Origin: Gammaproteobacteria bacterium 45_16_T64
Lineage (GTDB): Bacteria > Pseudomonadota > Gammaproteobacteria > Pseudomonadales > Ketobacteraceae
Reading direction: 5' to 3'
NCBI GenBank assembly: GCA_002162955.1
Contig: MABD01000037.1
Location: forward strand, 124,001-188,000
DNA: 64,000 nucleotides
Positions 18,349-27,192 of the stretch are shown in pieces; the stretch's first letter is position 1; every line of letters begins with the position of its first letter. Both the position numbers and the translations under genes were made by a program. Below the pieces are notes generated by a model. The model saw nothing but the letters and a program-made list of their open reading frames with translations. It ran no database searches and was not told where the DNA came from.

Positions 18349-18900
18349 ATGAAACTAACGAATCAACCCCGAAATTACGGGATTATCAGCATCCTGCTTC
18401 ACTGGTCAATGGCTTTGATCATTGTCGGTCTGTTCGCGCTCGGACTGTGGATGACCTCCCTATCTTATTACGACCCTTGGTACCGACAAGGCCCATGGAT
18501 TCACAAATCTATTGGTTTACTGTTAGCGGCTCTATTTGCTTTTCGCTGGATATGGCGTATATCCAATATCACACCACAACCTAGCGATAGCCTAAAACCC
18601 ATTGAAAAAAAGCTGGCCCACGGGGCACACTTAGCATTTTACGGTTTGATTGCAACAACATTGATGAGTGGGTACCTCATATCGACTGCCGATGGGCGCG
18701 CAATAGAAGTATTCAACTGGTTTCACATACCGGCTATGGGCGTTGCCTTTGAGGACCAAGAGGATATTGCTGGCGATATCCACTATTACGTCGCTTTCAC
18801 CCTCATTGGATTGGCAGCATTCCATGGGCTCGCAGCCATAAAACACCACGTTATCGATAAAGATAACACCTTACGTAGTATGACTTTTCCTAAACACTAA
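18349..18900 (+). CDS. Cytochrome b561-family membrane protein
   Basis: Four transmembrane helices are visible (about 13-33, 50-70, 92-112, 143-165) in a 183-residue protein of the prokaryotic cytochrome b561 (CybB/YodB/YceJ) type. Histidines suited to ligating two haems occur at His17 (ILLHWSMAL), in PWIHKSIGLLL, and in the last helix (AAFHGLAAIKHHVID). Such proteins pass electrons from quinol, in some cases to superoxide. The next gene, yceI, is 26 bases downstream. The pair matches the E. coli yceJ-yceI operon, so both probably act in the same envelope process. An operator-like palindrome lies about 70 bases upstream. Confidence 0.9.
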   Translation: MKLTNQPRNYGIISILLHWSMALIIVGLFALGLWMTSLSYYDPWYRQGPWIHKSIGLLLAALFAFRWIWRISNITPQPSDSLKPIEKKLAHGAHLAFYGLIATTLMSGYLISTADGRAIEVFNWFHIPAMGVAFEDQEDIAGDIHYYVAFTLIGLAAFHGLAAIKHHVIDKDNTLRSMTFPKH

Positions 18901-18926
18901 ACTAAGAAACCACACAGGAGATTACC

Positions 18927-19499
18927 ATGAAAAAAACCTCACGCTTGCTACTGGCCGCACTCGCCTTAACAACATCAATGGCCCATGCAGATACTTATAA
19001 GGTTGATACCGAAGGTGCTCATGCCTTTATCCAATTCAAAATCAAGCATTTAGGTTATAGCTGGCTATACGGTCGGTTTGATAAATTTGACGGGACCTTG
19101 GAATTAGATGAAAAACACCCAGAAAAAGCCCAAATTCAGGTTAACATCGATACAACAAGCATAAATTCAAACCATGCAGAACGCGACAAACACCTCAAAG
19201 GTAAAGACTTCCTTAACGTAAGCAAGTTTCCTACCGCAACCTTCAAGAGCACAAAGGTTGTCACCACTGGTGATAAGAGCGGTATGTTAACAGGTGACCT
19301 CACACTTCACGGCGTCACCAAATCAATCACCTTCCCTATTTCATATATCGGTGGCGGCGATGACCCTTGGGGCGGCTACCGTCACGGTTTCACTGGTACA
19401 ACAACCCTGACATTAAAAGACTATGGAATGGACTACAATTTAGGGCCAGCATCGACTCAAGTTGAGCTAATGCTAGATATTGAAGCAATAAAGCAATAA
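18927..19499 (+). CDS. YceI-family periplasmic protein
   Basis: A Sec signal peptide (MKKTSRLLLAALALTTSMAHA) precedes a lipocalin-like YceI barrel of about 170 residues. Conserved features are GAHAFIQFKIKHLGYSWLYGRFDKF, NHAERDKHLKGKDFLN and the late TLTLKDYGMDYN. YceI proteins bind long isoprenoid-like lipids such as octaprenyl compounds in homologous structures. With cytochrome b561 as its operon partner, a role in quinone or isoprenoid handling is plausible. The ATG has AGGAG about 7 bases upstream (cacacaggagattaccatg). A strong hairpin follows the stop. Confidence 0.92.
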   Translation: MKKTSRLLLAALALTTSMAHADTYKVDTEGAHAFIQFKIKHLGYSWLYGRFDKFDGTLELDEKHPEKAQIQVNIDTTSINSNHAERDKHLKGKDFLNVSKFPTATFKSTKVVTTGDKSGMLTGDLTLHGVTKSITFPISYIGGGDDPWGGYRHGFTGTTTLTLKDYGMDYNLGPASTQVELMLDIEAIKQ

Positions 19500-19506
19500 T
19501 AAACCT

Positions 19507-19552
19507 GTCACAAGATCATCTGAGCAGACGTAATCTCAAGTGATCTTGTGAC
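19507..19552. terminator. Hairpin between convergent yceI and parC
   Basis: GTCACAAGATCA (19507-19518) pairs perfectly with TGATCTTGTGAC (19541-19552), a 12-bp stem with a 22-base loop between two convergent genes. Neither side has a long T run. It probably serves both directions. Confidence 0.65.
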
Positions 19553-19560
19553 CCCTTTCC

Positions 19561-21819
19561 TTAGCTCTTCACTTCCTTTCTTTTGATTTCGATCCTATCA
19601 ACTTTTTGGAATCCCCGTGGCAGCTTGTTACCTCGTCGCCCACGCTCGCCAAAGTAGTGTTCTAAATCAGAATGCTTGAGATTGATATGCCGTTTACCCG
19701 CAAAGATAACCAACGTATCCTTCTCTCCAATGGTTTCTACATCGACCAAAAACTCATCTCTCTCTGCCACCCTAGCGGCGGGAATACCAATAATTTTATT
19801 CCCTTTGCCTCGAGCAAGCTCGGGAAGTTCGGCCAATGGGAAGAGTAGCATTCGCCCTTCATTACTTACCGCAACCAAGTAATCCGACTCAAGGTTGGTG
19901 ATAGGTTTAGGCTGTAATACGCGAGCACCTTTAGGAAGATTCAACAGCGCTTTACCGTTTTTATTCTTCGTCAGCGCATCACCTAACTTCATGACAAACC
20001 CGTAACCCGCGTCGGAGGCCATCAAGTAACGTTGGGAATCCTCCCCCATCAGAACGCCATCGAAGGTCGCCCCCGAAGGCGGTGACAAACGGCCTGTTAG
20101 CGGCTCCCCTTGGCCTCTAGCTGAAGGCAAAGTATGGGCAAGTATTGAATAACTACGACCTGTGCTATCAATTAAAATAACCGGCTGATTACTTTTACCC
20201 AAAGCAGAAGATTTATACGCATCACCGGATTTATAATTTAACGTCTCCGGGTCAATCTCGTGGCCTTTAGCCGCTCTTGCCCAACCCTTCGTAGAAATTA
20301 CCACGGTTACTGGGTCTGCAGTAATCAAATCGGTCTCACTCATCGCTTGTGCTTCACCGCGCTGAACAATCGGTGAGCGTCGATCATCGCCGTAAGTGTC
20401 GATGTCCTCTTTGATTTCTTTAACGATTAATTTTTTCAAACGGGTATGAGAACCCAGGGTTTTCTCTAAGTACTCGCGCTCTTTCTCTAATTCATCTTGC
20501 TCACCTCGAATCTTCATCTCTTCTAACTTAGCAAGGTGACGAAGTTTCAATTCAAGAATCGCTTCAGCTTGTAGGTCTGATATTCCAAATCGATCCATCA
20601 GCGCGGGCTTTGGACGATCTTCGGTACGGATAATGCGAATAACTTCGTCGATATTTAGATAGGCGATCAATAAACCTTCTAACTTATGCAAACGCTCAAG
20701 TACTTTATCCAAGCGGTATTGCAATCGGCGAGTTACCGTCGTAATACGAAACTCCAGCCACTCGCTGATAATATCGTATAGACCTTTTACTGCTGGGCGC
20801 CCGTCATTACCTATCATATTTAGGTTAACACGGTAGGTTTTTTCTAGGTCAGTGGTGGCAAATAGGTGGGTCATGAGACCATCCATATCCACACGATTTG
20901 AACGTGGCACAATCACCAAACGGGTCGGATTTTCATGGTCAGATTCGTCCCGCAAGTCCGCAACCATCGGCAGCTTCTTCGCATTCATCTGAGCCGCAAT
21001 CTGTTCCAACACCTTAGAACCGGAGGTTTGATGAGGTAACGCCGTCACCACAATATCACCGGATTCTTCCACGTACACTGCACGCATACGCATAGAACCT
21101 TTGCCCGTCGCATACATCTTTATGATGTCATTCTTGGGGGTAATAATTTCAGCTTCTGTCGGATAATCTGGGCCCTGGATTATTTCACACAGATCATCAA
21201 GAGAACTTCCTGGTTCCTGTAACAGCTTAATGCAGGCAGCCCCGACTTCTCGTACATTATGAGGAGGAATGTCAGTCGACATACCTACCGCAATCCCCAT
21301 CGATCCATTGAGCAGCACATTAGGTAATCTAGCGGGCAAGTTCTTCGGTTCATCCAATGAGCCATCAAAATTCGGTTGCCATTCGACAGTGCCTAAGCCT
21401 AGCTCCTTAAGTAAAATCTCAGAGTATTTTGTGAGTTTTGACTCGGTATAACGCATTGCTGCGAACGACTTCGGGTCATCAGGCGCCCCCCAGTTACCTT
21501 GCCCATCGACCAACGGGTAACGGTAACTAAAGTTCTGGGCCATATTTACCATGGCTTCATAACAGGCAGAATCACCATGTGGATGATATTTACCTAACAC
21601 ATCACCCACGGTTCTGGCTGATTTCTTATACTTGGCACTGGCTTTTAACCCCAGTTCAGACATCGCATATACAATACGGCGCTGAACCGGCTTAAGCCCA
21701 TCACCGATGTGAGGCAAAGCCCTATCTAGAATGACGTACATGGAATAATCCAAGTACGCCTTTTCGGTATAGTCTTTCAGGGGTAGCTGCTCTACCCCTT
21801 CAACACTTAAATCAGACAT
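19561..21819 (-). CDS. parC: DNA topoisomerase IV subunit A
   Basis: ParC breaks and rejoins DNA to unlink daughter chromosomes, together with ParE. The active-site tyrosine is Tyr124 in [11 protein letters not shown]. The quinolone-resistance region ([12 protein letters not shown]) carries the sensitive-type Ser84 and Glu88, the counterparts of E. coli Ser80 and Glu84. The C-terminal third contains beta-propeller blades (for example [17 protein letters not shown]) that distinguish ParC from short fragments, and the 752-residue length matches ParC, not the longer GyrA. The GyrA-box (QRRGGKG) is absent, also as expected. parE is not in the window. Confidence 0.96.
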   Translation of the reverse strand: MSDLSVEGVEQLPLKDYTEKAYLDYSMYVILDRALPHIGDGLKPVQRRIVYAMSELGLKASAKYKKSARTVGDVLGKYHPHGDSACYEAMVNMAQNFSYRYPLVDGQGNWGAPDDPKSFAAMRYTESKLTKYSEILLKELGLGTVEWQPNFDGSLDEPKNLPARLPNVLLNGSMGIAVGMSTDIPPHNVREVGAACIKLLQEPGSSLDDLCEIIQGPDYPTEAEIITPKNDIIKMYATGKGSMRMRAVYVEESGDIVVTALPHQTSGSKVLEQIAAQMNAKKLPMVADLRDESDHENPTRLVIVPRSNRVDMDGLMTHLFATTDLEKTYRVNLNMIGNDGRPAVKGLYDIISEWLEFRITTVTRRLQYRLDKVLERLHKLEGLLIAYLNIDEVIRIIRTEDRPKPALMDRFGISDLQAEAILELKLRHLAKLEEMKIRGEQDELEKEREYLEKTLGSHTRLKKLIVKEIKEDIDTYGDDRRSPIVQRGEAQAMSETDLITADPVTVVISTKGWARAAKGHEIDPETLNYKSGDAYKSSALGKSNQPVILIDSTGRSYSILAHTLPSARGQGEPLTGRLSPPSGATFDGVLMGEDSQRYLMASDAGYGFVMKLGDALTKNKNGKALLNLPKGARVLQPKPITNLESDYLVAVSNEGRMLLFPLAELPELARGKGNKIIGIPAARVAERDEFLVDVETIGEKDTLVIFAGKRHINLKHSDLEHYFGERGRRGNKLPRGFQKVDRIEIKRKEVKS

Positions 21820-22010
21820 AGGTCGCTAACTTCTTGTTGTTGTGGAAATAATGGATACGAATATAGCAGGACATTCTAATTCAGCCTACGAGATTTACTA
21901 GCGAATTCGATTTGGCTGGCACTGAAACGCAATATCTGAGTGCAACACATGGATACAGGTGCATTAGCAGTCTTGTAATTCTATTTACCCACTGATCATG
22001 CTTAACCGGT

Positions 22011-23006
22011 ATGCTAACGACAGTCATGAAAAAAATACTGATTTATACACCACAACACGCCGTTGGCATGAGCATCACCTTAATTAAGGAGCTATGCTGG
22101 GTCGCTACGCATTATGCTGCGGAAAATTCTGAACCACGAATAGACCCAAGCGAGCACGTATTACTGGTCAGTGAAGACGGCCAACCTGTTCGCTGTTTTT
22201 CGGGAAATACACTATCGATCGATATGGGAATGCGGCACATTACTGACGTTGACGCCTTCTTTATCGGAGCATTTTGGGGCCAACCACACGCTATTATCAA
22301 GTGTTGCGACAACCTTGTGCAGGCGTTACCGTCGCTGCACAAACAAGGTATTCCCATTGCTGCAGTGAGCAATGCTCCCCTGCTTTTGGCTGCAGCAGGC
22401 CTACTGACAGACAAGATTGCCACCATTTACCCCCCCGCGTCAGAGGATTTTTCTCAACAGTTTCCCTCGGTGAATTTGCATCAAGAAAGAGCCATCACCC
22501 GCTCGGGCAACCTCTATTGCGCCAATGGTATCGCCTCAGGCTGCGACCTAGCCGTCTCTATTATTGAAATACTTTATGGCAAACAGATTGCTAGTCGTAT
22601 CAGTCAAGAGTTTCTATTGGGTTTCAATCGTAGTTACAGTGTTGCCAACACCAGCTTTGACGGGCAAAAATATCACAAAGACTCGCAAATACTCAAAGCG
22701 CAGCAGTGGCTGGAACGCCACTTTGACACCGAAATCAGCATACAATCCCTGGCTGACTCGCTTGGTATGAGTACACGCAACTTTTCCCGACGCTTTAAAT
22801 TAGCCACAGGCGACAGCCCCAGCCACTATTTACAACGTATTCGCATCGCCACAGCCAAAGAGTGCTTAAAAGACTCCGCGCTCACCATATCTGAAATTGC
22901 CTATCGCGTTGGCTTTGCCGATGTAAGCCATTTCAGTCGTACCTTTACGCTACACGAAGGAGTTCAACCAAGAAGTTATCGTGAGTCTCTTAGACTACCC
23001 ACTTAA
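22011..23006 (+). CDS. GlxA-type transcriptional regulator (DJ-1/PfpI domain plus AraC HTH)
   Basis: The first 190 residues form a DJ-1/PfpI-like fold (MKKILIYTPQHAVGMSITLIKEL at the N-terminus, IPIAAVSNAPLLLAAAGLL around the nucleophile elbow, where the usual Cys is Asn). This domain is therefore probably sensory. Residues 230-331 hold the AraC double helix-turn-helix (SIQSLADSLGMSTRNFSRRFK and LTISEIAYRVGFADVSHFSRTF). GlxA-type regulators often control catabolic genes for quaternary amines, but no such genes are nearby. ATGs at 22011 and 22026 are both possible, and neither has a good Shine-Dalgarno. It is divergent from parC and converges with the ceramidase gene. Confidence 0.88.
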   Translation: MLTTVMKKILIYTPQHAVGMSITLIKELCWVATHYAAENSEPRIDPSEHVLLVSEDGQPVRCFSGNTLSIDMGMRHITDVDAFFIGAFWGQPHAIIKCCDNLVQALPSLHKQGIPIAAVSNAPLLLAAAGLLTDKIATIYPPASEDFSQQFPSVNLHQERAITRSGNLYCANGIASGCDLAVSIIEILYGKQIASRISQEFLLGFNRSYSVANTSFDGQKYHKDSQILKAQQWLERHFDTEISIQSLADSLGMSTRNFSRRFKLATGDSPSHYLQRIRIATAKECLKDSALTISEIAYRVGFADVSHFSRTFTLHEGVQPRSYRESLRLPT

Positions 23007-23017
23007 GCCATCGTATA

Positions 23018-25084
23018 TCAGGTATCAAACGTAAATATTGATGAATAGTAATCAGACAAGCCACCTCGTCCGTTCATCTTAAAACGAAACATCCCCTCCG
23101 ATTCTGCCAAGCCAGGATTAAACCAACGTAGTTCATATTGAGACATCCCCTCCTCCTCATCCTCTATATGCCGAATTTGAAGGTCGTAGCCCTCGTCATC
23201 AACAGGGATACCGTTGACCCAAAGCTGGCTCCAGGGCTGCGTCTCATCCTGACGCCATTGAACCGATAATAAAGACTCATGCAATTGCAATTTTGAGGGG
23301 TTAACGCCCAGCACCTCAGTAGACCAATAGGGCTCGCGGTTACTCTCTGCCTCTACGAATTGAGGTACCGATAGCTCCTGCATATTACCCTCTACAGTTC
23401 TCTCTTCAGGGAAATAGCGCTGAGCCGACAATGTAACCTTCCATTCAGAAGGCATCTCGGAAAAACCAGGAAACCGCACCATTTCCGCTGCTAATCGTGA
23501 TGTTTCTGTTGCCAAAAACTGGGTCGTCCCAGGGCCGTAAATCGTGTGCCCCCCCTCATACCACTGCTGGGAATACTCTTCTCGCGTGGTGCTATAACCA
23601 AAATACCCATTACTATGACTGGCAACGACAATATGCTGCACCGCAGTATCCTGACGAAATAACGCATCACTAATCGCGGCCTGAATCCTATTACCTGCCT
23701 CGAATGTGACTTCAAAGGGCACTCCCATCATCACCAGCCCACCAATTTGAACCCCACTAATAGCCAGTAAATGGGGGTACCGTTCAGGCTCCAACCCCCA
23801 CCCCTGCAACCCCGATAGCATTCGGTTTTTTTCTGCATGACATTCGTCTATTTGAGGCTCAGCAGGGCTTCCAGCACTGAATGGCGGAATATAGCTTAAT
23901 GGGAAAATTTCATCCCCTTTGGCAGCCCCGACTAACGCAGCACCGACAAGCGCCCTCGCACATAAATCCTGAGAGGTATTGTCATCCAAATCCAGCACAT
24001 TGACTTCACGCATAGCAGAAAGAACCGTCACATCATCGGATAATGACCGATCCAAAGACTGGAAAAGCTCGATCGCGGCCACACCCAATTTCATACCAAT
24101 TCGACGAGTTTCAAGATCTCCACGCAACCCAGCCCGGTAATTAGGGTTATTGTCACCATGAGTGGCTTCAAAAGCCCCATGGATCATTGGCTGGGTAACG
24201 TCATAGTGCTTATCAACAAACCACTCGAGTTCTCGTTGGTAATATGCCCACACATCACCATGATATGGTCGAGTGAAGGCTGGGATGCCAGTCCCATGAA
24301 CAGAAAAGCTAGAGAAGGCACCCGCGGGCACATAGTCCCCTGCGGCATTTTTAAGATCAAGTCTCACCATCGTCATAACAGGGTTTACCGCACGCTCTGC
24401 TGCGGCCTCAGATACTGACTTATCTTCAATCGTATGGTTTGCCACAAATGCACCCATCGATCGGTTTTTGGCCGCACCGTAAACATCCTTTGCACCCACC
24501 GCTATTTTTGCTGGGCGTCGGGTCATATACGCCTCTATGACTCCGCTGGCCATTTGCTGCGCTAAGAATTCAAATACCCGCACATCAAAGCCTGGCTTGT
24601 TAGTACCAAACACATTATAGAAATCACTCGATAGATAATGGCCTGGACCTGCGTGGGTATGCGTCACAAGGATCGATATATTATGGAATGAGACGTCAGT
24701 ATGCTCCGCCACTAATTCAGCCACACGGTGATGTAAGATAAGAGAACTCGCGGGTAAATCGGCTTGTATAATAACAACGGGTTCACCCTGCTTAGGCTTA
24801 ATGTAAAAGGCCTTTGCTTTCAGTCGATTTCGAAACCCGTCGGCTTCTCTTGCCCATGCTGAATAGCCAAATTTCGGGACACCTACCGGCGGAGTGATAT
24901 CGCGTTCAGCAATACCCGCCACCATCTCCGCAAGATCTTCCGCGGGTTTGGCGGCTTTCTTCACAATCGTCAGCGTAGTACTTGGAAAACCCACAAATGG
25001 CCAAATTGTATGGGCACCCGCACCGGTAAGTAAGACCAATAGCAGACCAACACCACCACACCACCGCTTCATACGCGTTTTCAT
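23018..25084 (-). CDS. Neutral/alkaline ceramidase-family hydrolase
   Basis: The protein starts with a signal peptide or membrane anchor (about 8-27) and then shows the neutral ceramidase fold: GIAERDITPPVGVPKFGYS at the start of the mature region, the metal-binding THTHAGPGHYLSSDF, a second histidine in FSSFSVHGTGIP, and GAFEATHGDNNPNY. The final 170 residues form the family's C-terminal immunoglobulin-like domain. The enzymes cleave ceramide to sphingosine and fatty acid. Most of these bacteria make no sphingolipids, so the substrate would be external (host or algal). At 688 residues it is normal size. It stands alone between converging glxA-type and divergent selD genes. Confidence 0.88.
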   Translation of the reverse strand: MKTRMKRWCGGVGLLLVLLTGAGAHTIWPFVGFPSTTLTIVKKAAKPAEDLAEMVAGIAERDITPPVGVPKFGYSAWAREADGFRNRLKAKAFYIKPKQGEPVVIIQADLPASSLILHHRVAELVAEHTDVSFHNISILVTHTHAGPGHYLSSDFYNVFGTNKPGFDVRVFEFLAQQMASGVIEAYMTRRPAKIAVGAKDVYGAAKNRSMGAFVANHTIEDKSVSEAAAERAVNPVMTMVRLDLKNAAGDYVPAGAFSSFSVHGTGIPAFTRPYHGDVWAYYQRELEWFVDKHYDVTQPMIHGAFEATHGDNNPNYRAGLRGDLETRRIGMKLGVAAIELFQSLDRSLSDDVTVLSAMREVNVLDLDDNTSQDLCARALVGAALVGAAKGDEIFPLSYIPPFSAGSPAEPQIDECHAEKNRMLSGLQGWGLEPERYPHLLAISGVQIGGLVMMGVPFEVTFEAGNRIQAAISDALFRQDTAVQHIVVASHSNGYFGYSTTREEYSQQWYEGGHTIYGPGTTQFLATETSRLAAEMVRFPGFSEMPSEWKVTLSAQRYFPEERTVEGNMQELSVPQFVEAESNREPYWSTEVLGVNPSKLQLHESLLSVQWRQDETQPWSQLWVNGIPVDDEGYDLQIRHIEDEEEGMSQYELRWFNPGLAESEGMFRFKMNGRGGLSDYYSSIFTFDT

Positions 25085-25233
25085 TAAGACTATTACCCCT
25101 CACCCACTTATAGAACCATCGTGCCATTAACGCAACTATACACACCATATCCTGCAAAGACTAGCACCACTACGGTCTATGATGGGATAATGGGCCAATA
25201 TCATTTCGTTTACAGGATGGATCTGCGCGCACA

Positions 25234-26325
25234 ATGTCTGACAATACAATAACTACCCACGCTGACAACACAACACTTAAGAACGTTCGACTCACCGAAT
25301 ATAGCCACGGCGCAGGCTGCGGTTGCAAAATTTCACCGAAGGTACTCGATGTGATTTTACAATCTCAACTCACCATTGAGCCCGATAAAAATTTGCTGGT
25401 CGGCAATCAATCAAGAGATGATGCTGCAGTATACGACTTAGGCAATGGTCAAGGCGTTATCAGTACCACTGACTTTTTTATGCCCATCGTTGATGACCCT
25501 TTTACCTTTGGGCGAATTGCGGCGACCAATGCCATTAGCGACATTTATGCCATGGGGGGCTCACCAATGATGGCTATTGCTATTTTGGGCTGGCCCATTA
25601 ACACACTGCCTGCCGAGATTGCACAACAAGTCGTGGATGGCGGACGACAAGCCTGTGCGGACGCGGGCATCCCTCTGGCTGGCGGCCACAGCATAGATTC
25701 CCCGGAACCAATTTTTGGTCTAGCAGTCACAGGTTCTGTTGCCATCGAAAATTTAAAGCAGAACAATACTGCTACCGCTGGATGCCACTTGTTCCTAACG
25801 AAACCTCTTGGTGTCGGCATACTCTCCACAGCACAGAAAAAAAAGGTTCTGCAACCGGAACATGATGGACTAGCAGCAACTTACATGTGTCAACTGAATA
25901 CAATAGGTACTACTTTAGCCACCTTACCTCAAGTCACAGCATTAACAGATGTCACAGGGTTTGGATTGCTGGGTCATTTAATCGAAGTTTGCGAGGGAAG
26001 CAATGTGAATGCGGAAGTTGACGTCAACAAGCTCCCCATTATTGATGCCGCAAAACACTATCAAGCACTAGGCGCAATTCCAGGGGGCACGTATAGAAAC
26101 TATGAAAGCTACGGCCATAAATCTGCCCCATTGAGTGAGTCTGATAAAGAAATACTCTGTGACCCGCAAACCAGCGGCGGATTATTAGTCGCCGTAAAAA
26201 GCGATGGTATAGACGAATTTCAAGCGCTGATGCAACAACAGGGGTTTGTTTTATCCGCCCTTGGTGAATTAGTCGAACGCCCTTCAAATGCGAGCGACAC
26301 GTCTCCTTACATCACAATCAAATAG
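25234..26325 (+). CDS. selD: Selenide, water dikinase (selenophosphate synthase)
   Basis: SelD makes monoselenophosphate from selenide and ATP, the selenium donor for selenocysteine and for 2-selenouridine in tRNA. The catalytic loop [14 protein letters not shown] holds Cys29 and Lys32, the counterparts of E. coli Cys17 and Lys20; it is a cysteine form, not a selenoprotein. The Mg/ATP-binding DDAAVYD and [13 protein letters not shown] motifs are intact. It has about 12 extra N-terminal residues compared with E. coli. No selA, selB, tRNA-Sec or selU lies in the window, so which selenium pathway it feeds is open. Downstream DUF4126 starts 11 bases after its stop. Confidence 0.96.
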   Translation: MSDNTITTHADNTTLKNVRLTEYSHGAGCGCKISPKVLDVILQSQLTIEPDKNLLVGNQSRDDAAVYDLGNGQGVISTTDFFMPIVDDPFTFGRIAATNAISDIYAMGGSPMMAIAILGWPINTLPAEIAQQVVDGGRQACADAGIPLAGGHSIDSPEPIFGLAVTGSVAIENLKQNNTATAGCHLFLTKPLGVGILSTAQKKKVLQPEHDGLAATYMCQLNTIGTTLATLPQVTALTDVTGFGLLGHLIEVCEGSNVNAEVDVNKLPIIDAAKHYQALGAIPGGTYRNYESYGHKSAPLSESDKEILCDPQTSGGLLVAVKSDGIDEFQALMQQQGFVLSALGELVERPSNASDTSPYITIK

Positions 26326-26336
26326 AGGTATTGCCC

Positions 26337-27158
26337 ATGGAACATTACCAAACTCTGATTAGCACAATAGCACTCACAATGGGCGTATCCTGGGCCAGCG
26401 GCATTAATTTATACGCCGCACTATTAGTGTTGGGTATAGGGGGTTCCACCGGTAATATCGAACTACCCGCAGGTTTGGAGGTTCTGTCTGATCCCATGGT
26501 TATTTTGGCGGCAGGACTTATGTATGGGGTAGAATTTTTTGCTGACAAAATACCTGGCGTCGACTCTGGGTGGGATAGTCTGCATACTTTTGTGCGCATT
26601 CCCGCCGGTGCTCTTTTAGCGGCCTCTAGCGTGGGTGAAGTGACACCTGCATTCGAGATCGCCGCCGGTATACTGGGGGGAAGCATGGCCGCAACCTCTC
26701 ATGCAACCAAAATGGGGTCTCGATTATTAATAAATACCTCTCCTGAACCTGTGAGTAATTGGACTGCATCCATAGGTGAAGATGTTTTGGTATTAGGGGG
26801 GTTATGGACCGCACTTTACAATCCGACATTATTTTTGGTCTTATTGGTGGTCTTTATTCTGTTAGTCATTTGGCTATTGCCAAAACTACTCCGTGTTTTG
26901 GGGACATTGATTAGAAAAATTGGCAACTTCTTCGGCATATCCAAACCTGTTATGACGCAAAATACTCACGATACCCCCAACACTCCCGATAACACAGAGG
27001 GTGTAATCGCAAGCCATATCGAGCATTCATCCAGTACAGCAAACGAATTCGACAATAAATTTGACCAGCTGGCCAAACTGAAAACTCTATTTGATACTGG
27101 AGCAATTAACGAAATCGAATTCGAACAAGAAAAACAGCGATTATTAGCCTCGCATTAA
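26337..27158 (+). CDS. DUF4126 membrane protein with C-terminal SHOCT motif
   Basis: Residues 5-195 are a hydrophobic domain of the DUF4126 type: glycine-rich helices with GVSWASGINLYAALLVLGIGG, FADKIPGVDSGWDSLHTFVRIPAG and a strongly hydrophobic segment at about 165-185. After a polar linker, residues 240-273 match a SHOCT motif (FDQLAKLKTLFDTGAINEIEFEQEKQRLL), a short helical pair seen on many membrane proteins. I set the start at the ATG 26337, not the TTG 26331, because AGAGG at 26324-26328 is 8 bases from the ATG and only 2 from the TTG. It forms a likely operon with selD. Function unknown. Confidence 0.8.
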   Translation: MEHYQTLISTIALTMGVSWASGINLYAALLVLGIGGSTGNIELPAGLEVLSDPMVILAAGLMYGVEFFADKIPGVDSGWDSLHTFVRIPAGALLAASSVGEVTPAFEIAAGILGGSMAATSHATKMGSRLLINTSPEPVSNWTASIGEDVLVLGGLWTALYNPTLFLVLLVVFILLVIWLLPKLLRVLGTLIRKIGNFFGISKPVMTQNTHDTPNTPDNTEGVIASHIEHSSSTANEFDNKFDQLAKLKTLFDTGAINEIEFEQEKQRLLASH

Positions 27159-27192
27159 ATACCGCGATGCCAAAGTACGGGGCAAGGGTAAC

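Noticed and set aside
21536-21583. Fluoroquinolone-resistance change in ParC
   Set aside because: Ser84 and Glu88 (E. coli Ser80 and Glu84) are the sensitive-type residues.
25312-25326. Selenocysteine form of SelD
   Set aside because: The catalytic codon is TGC for cysteine (GAGCGC), not TGA.
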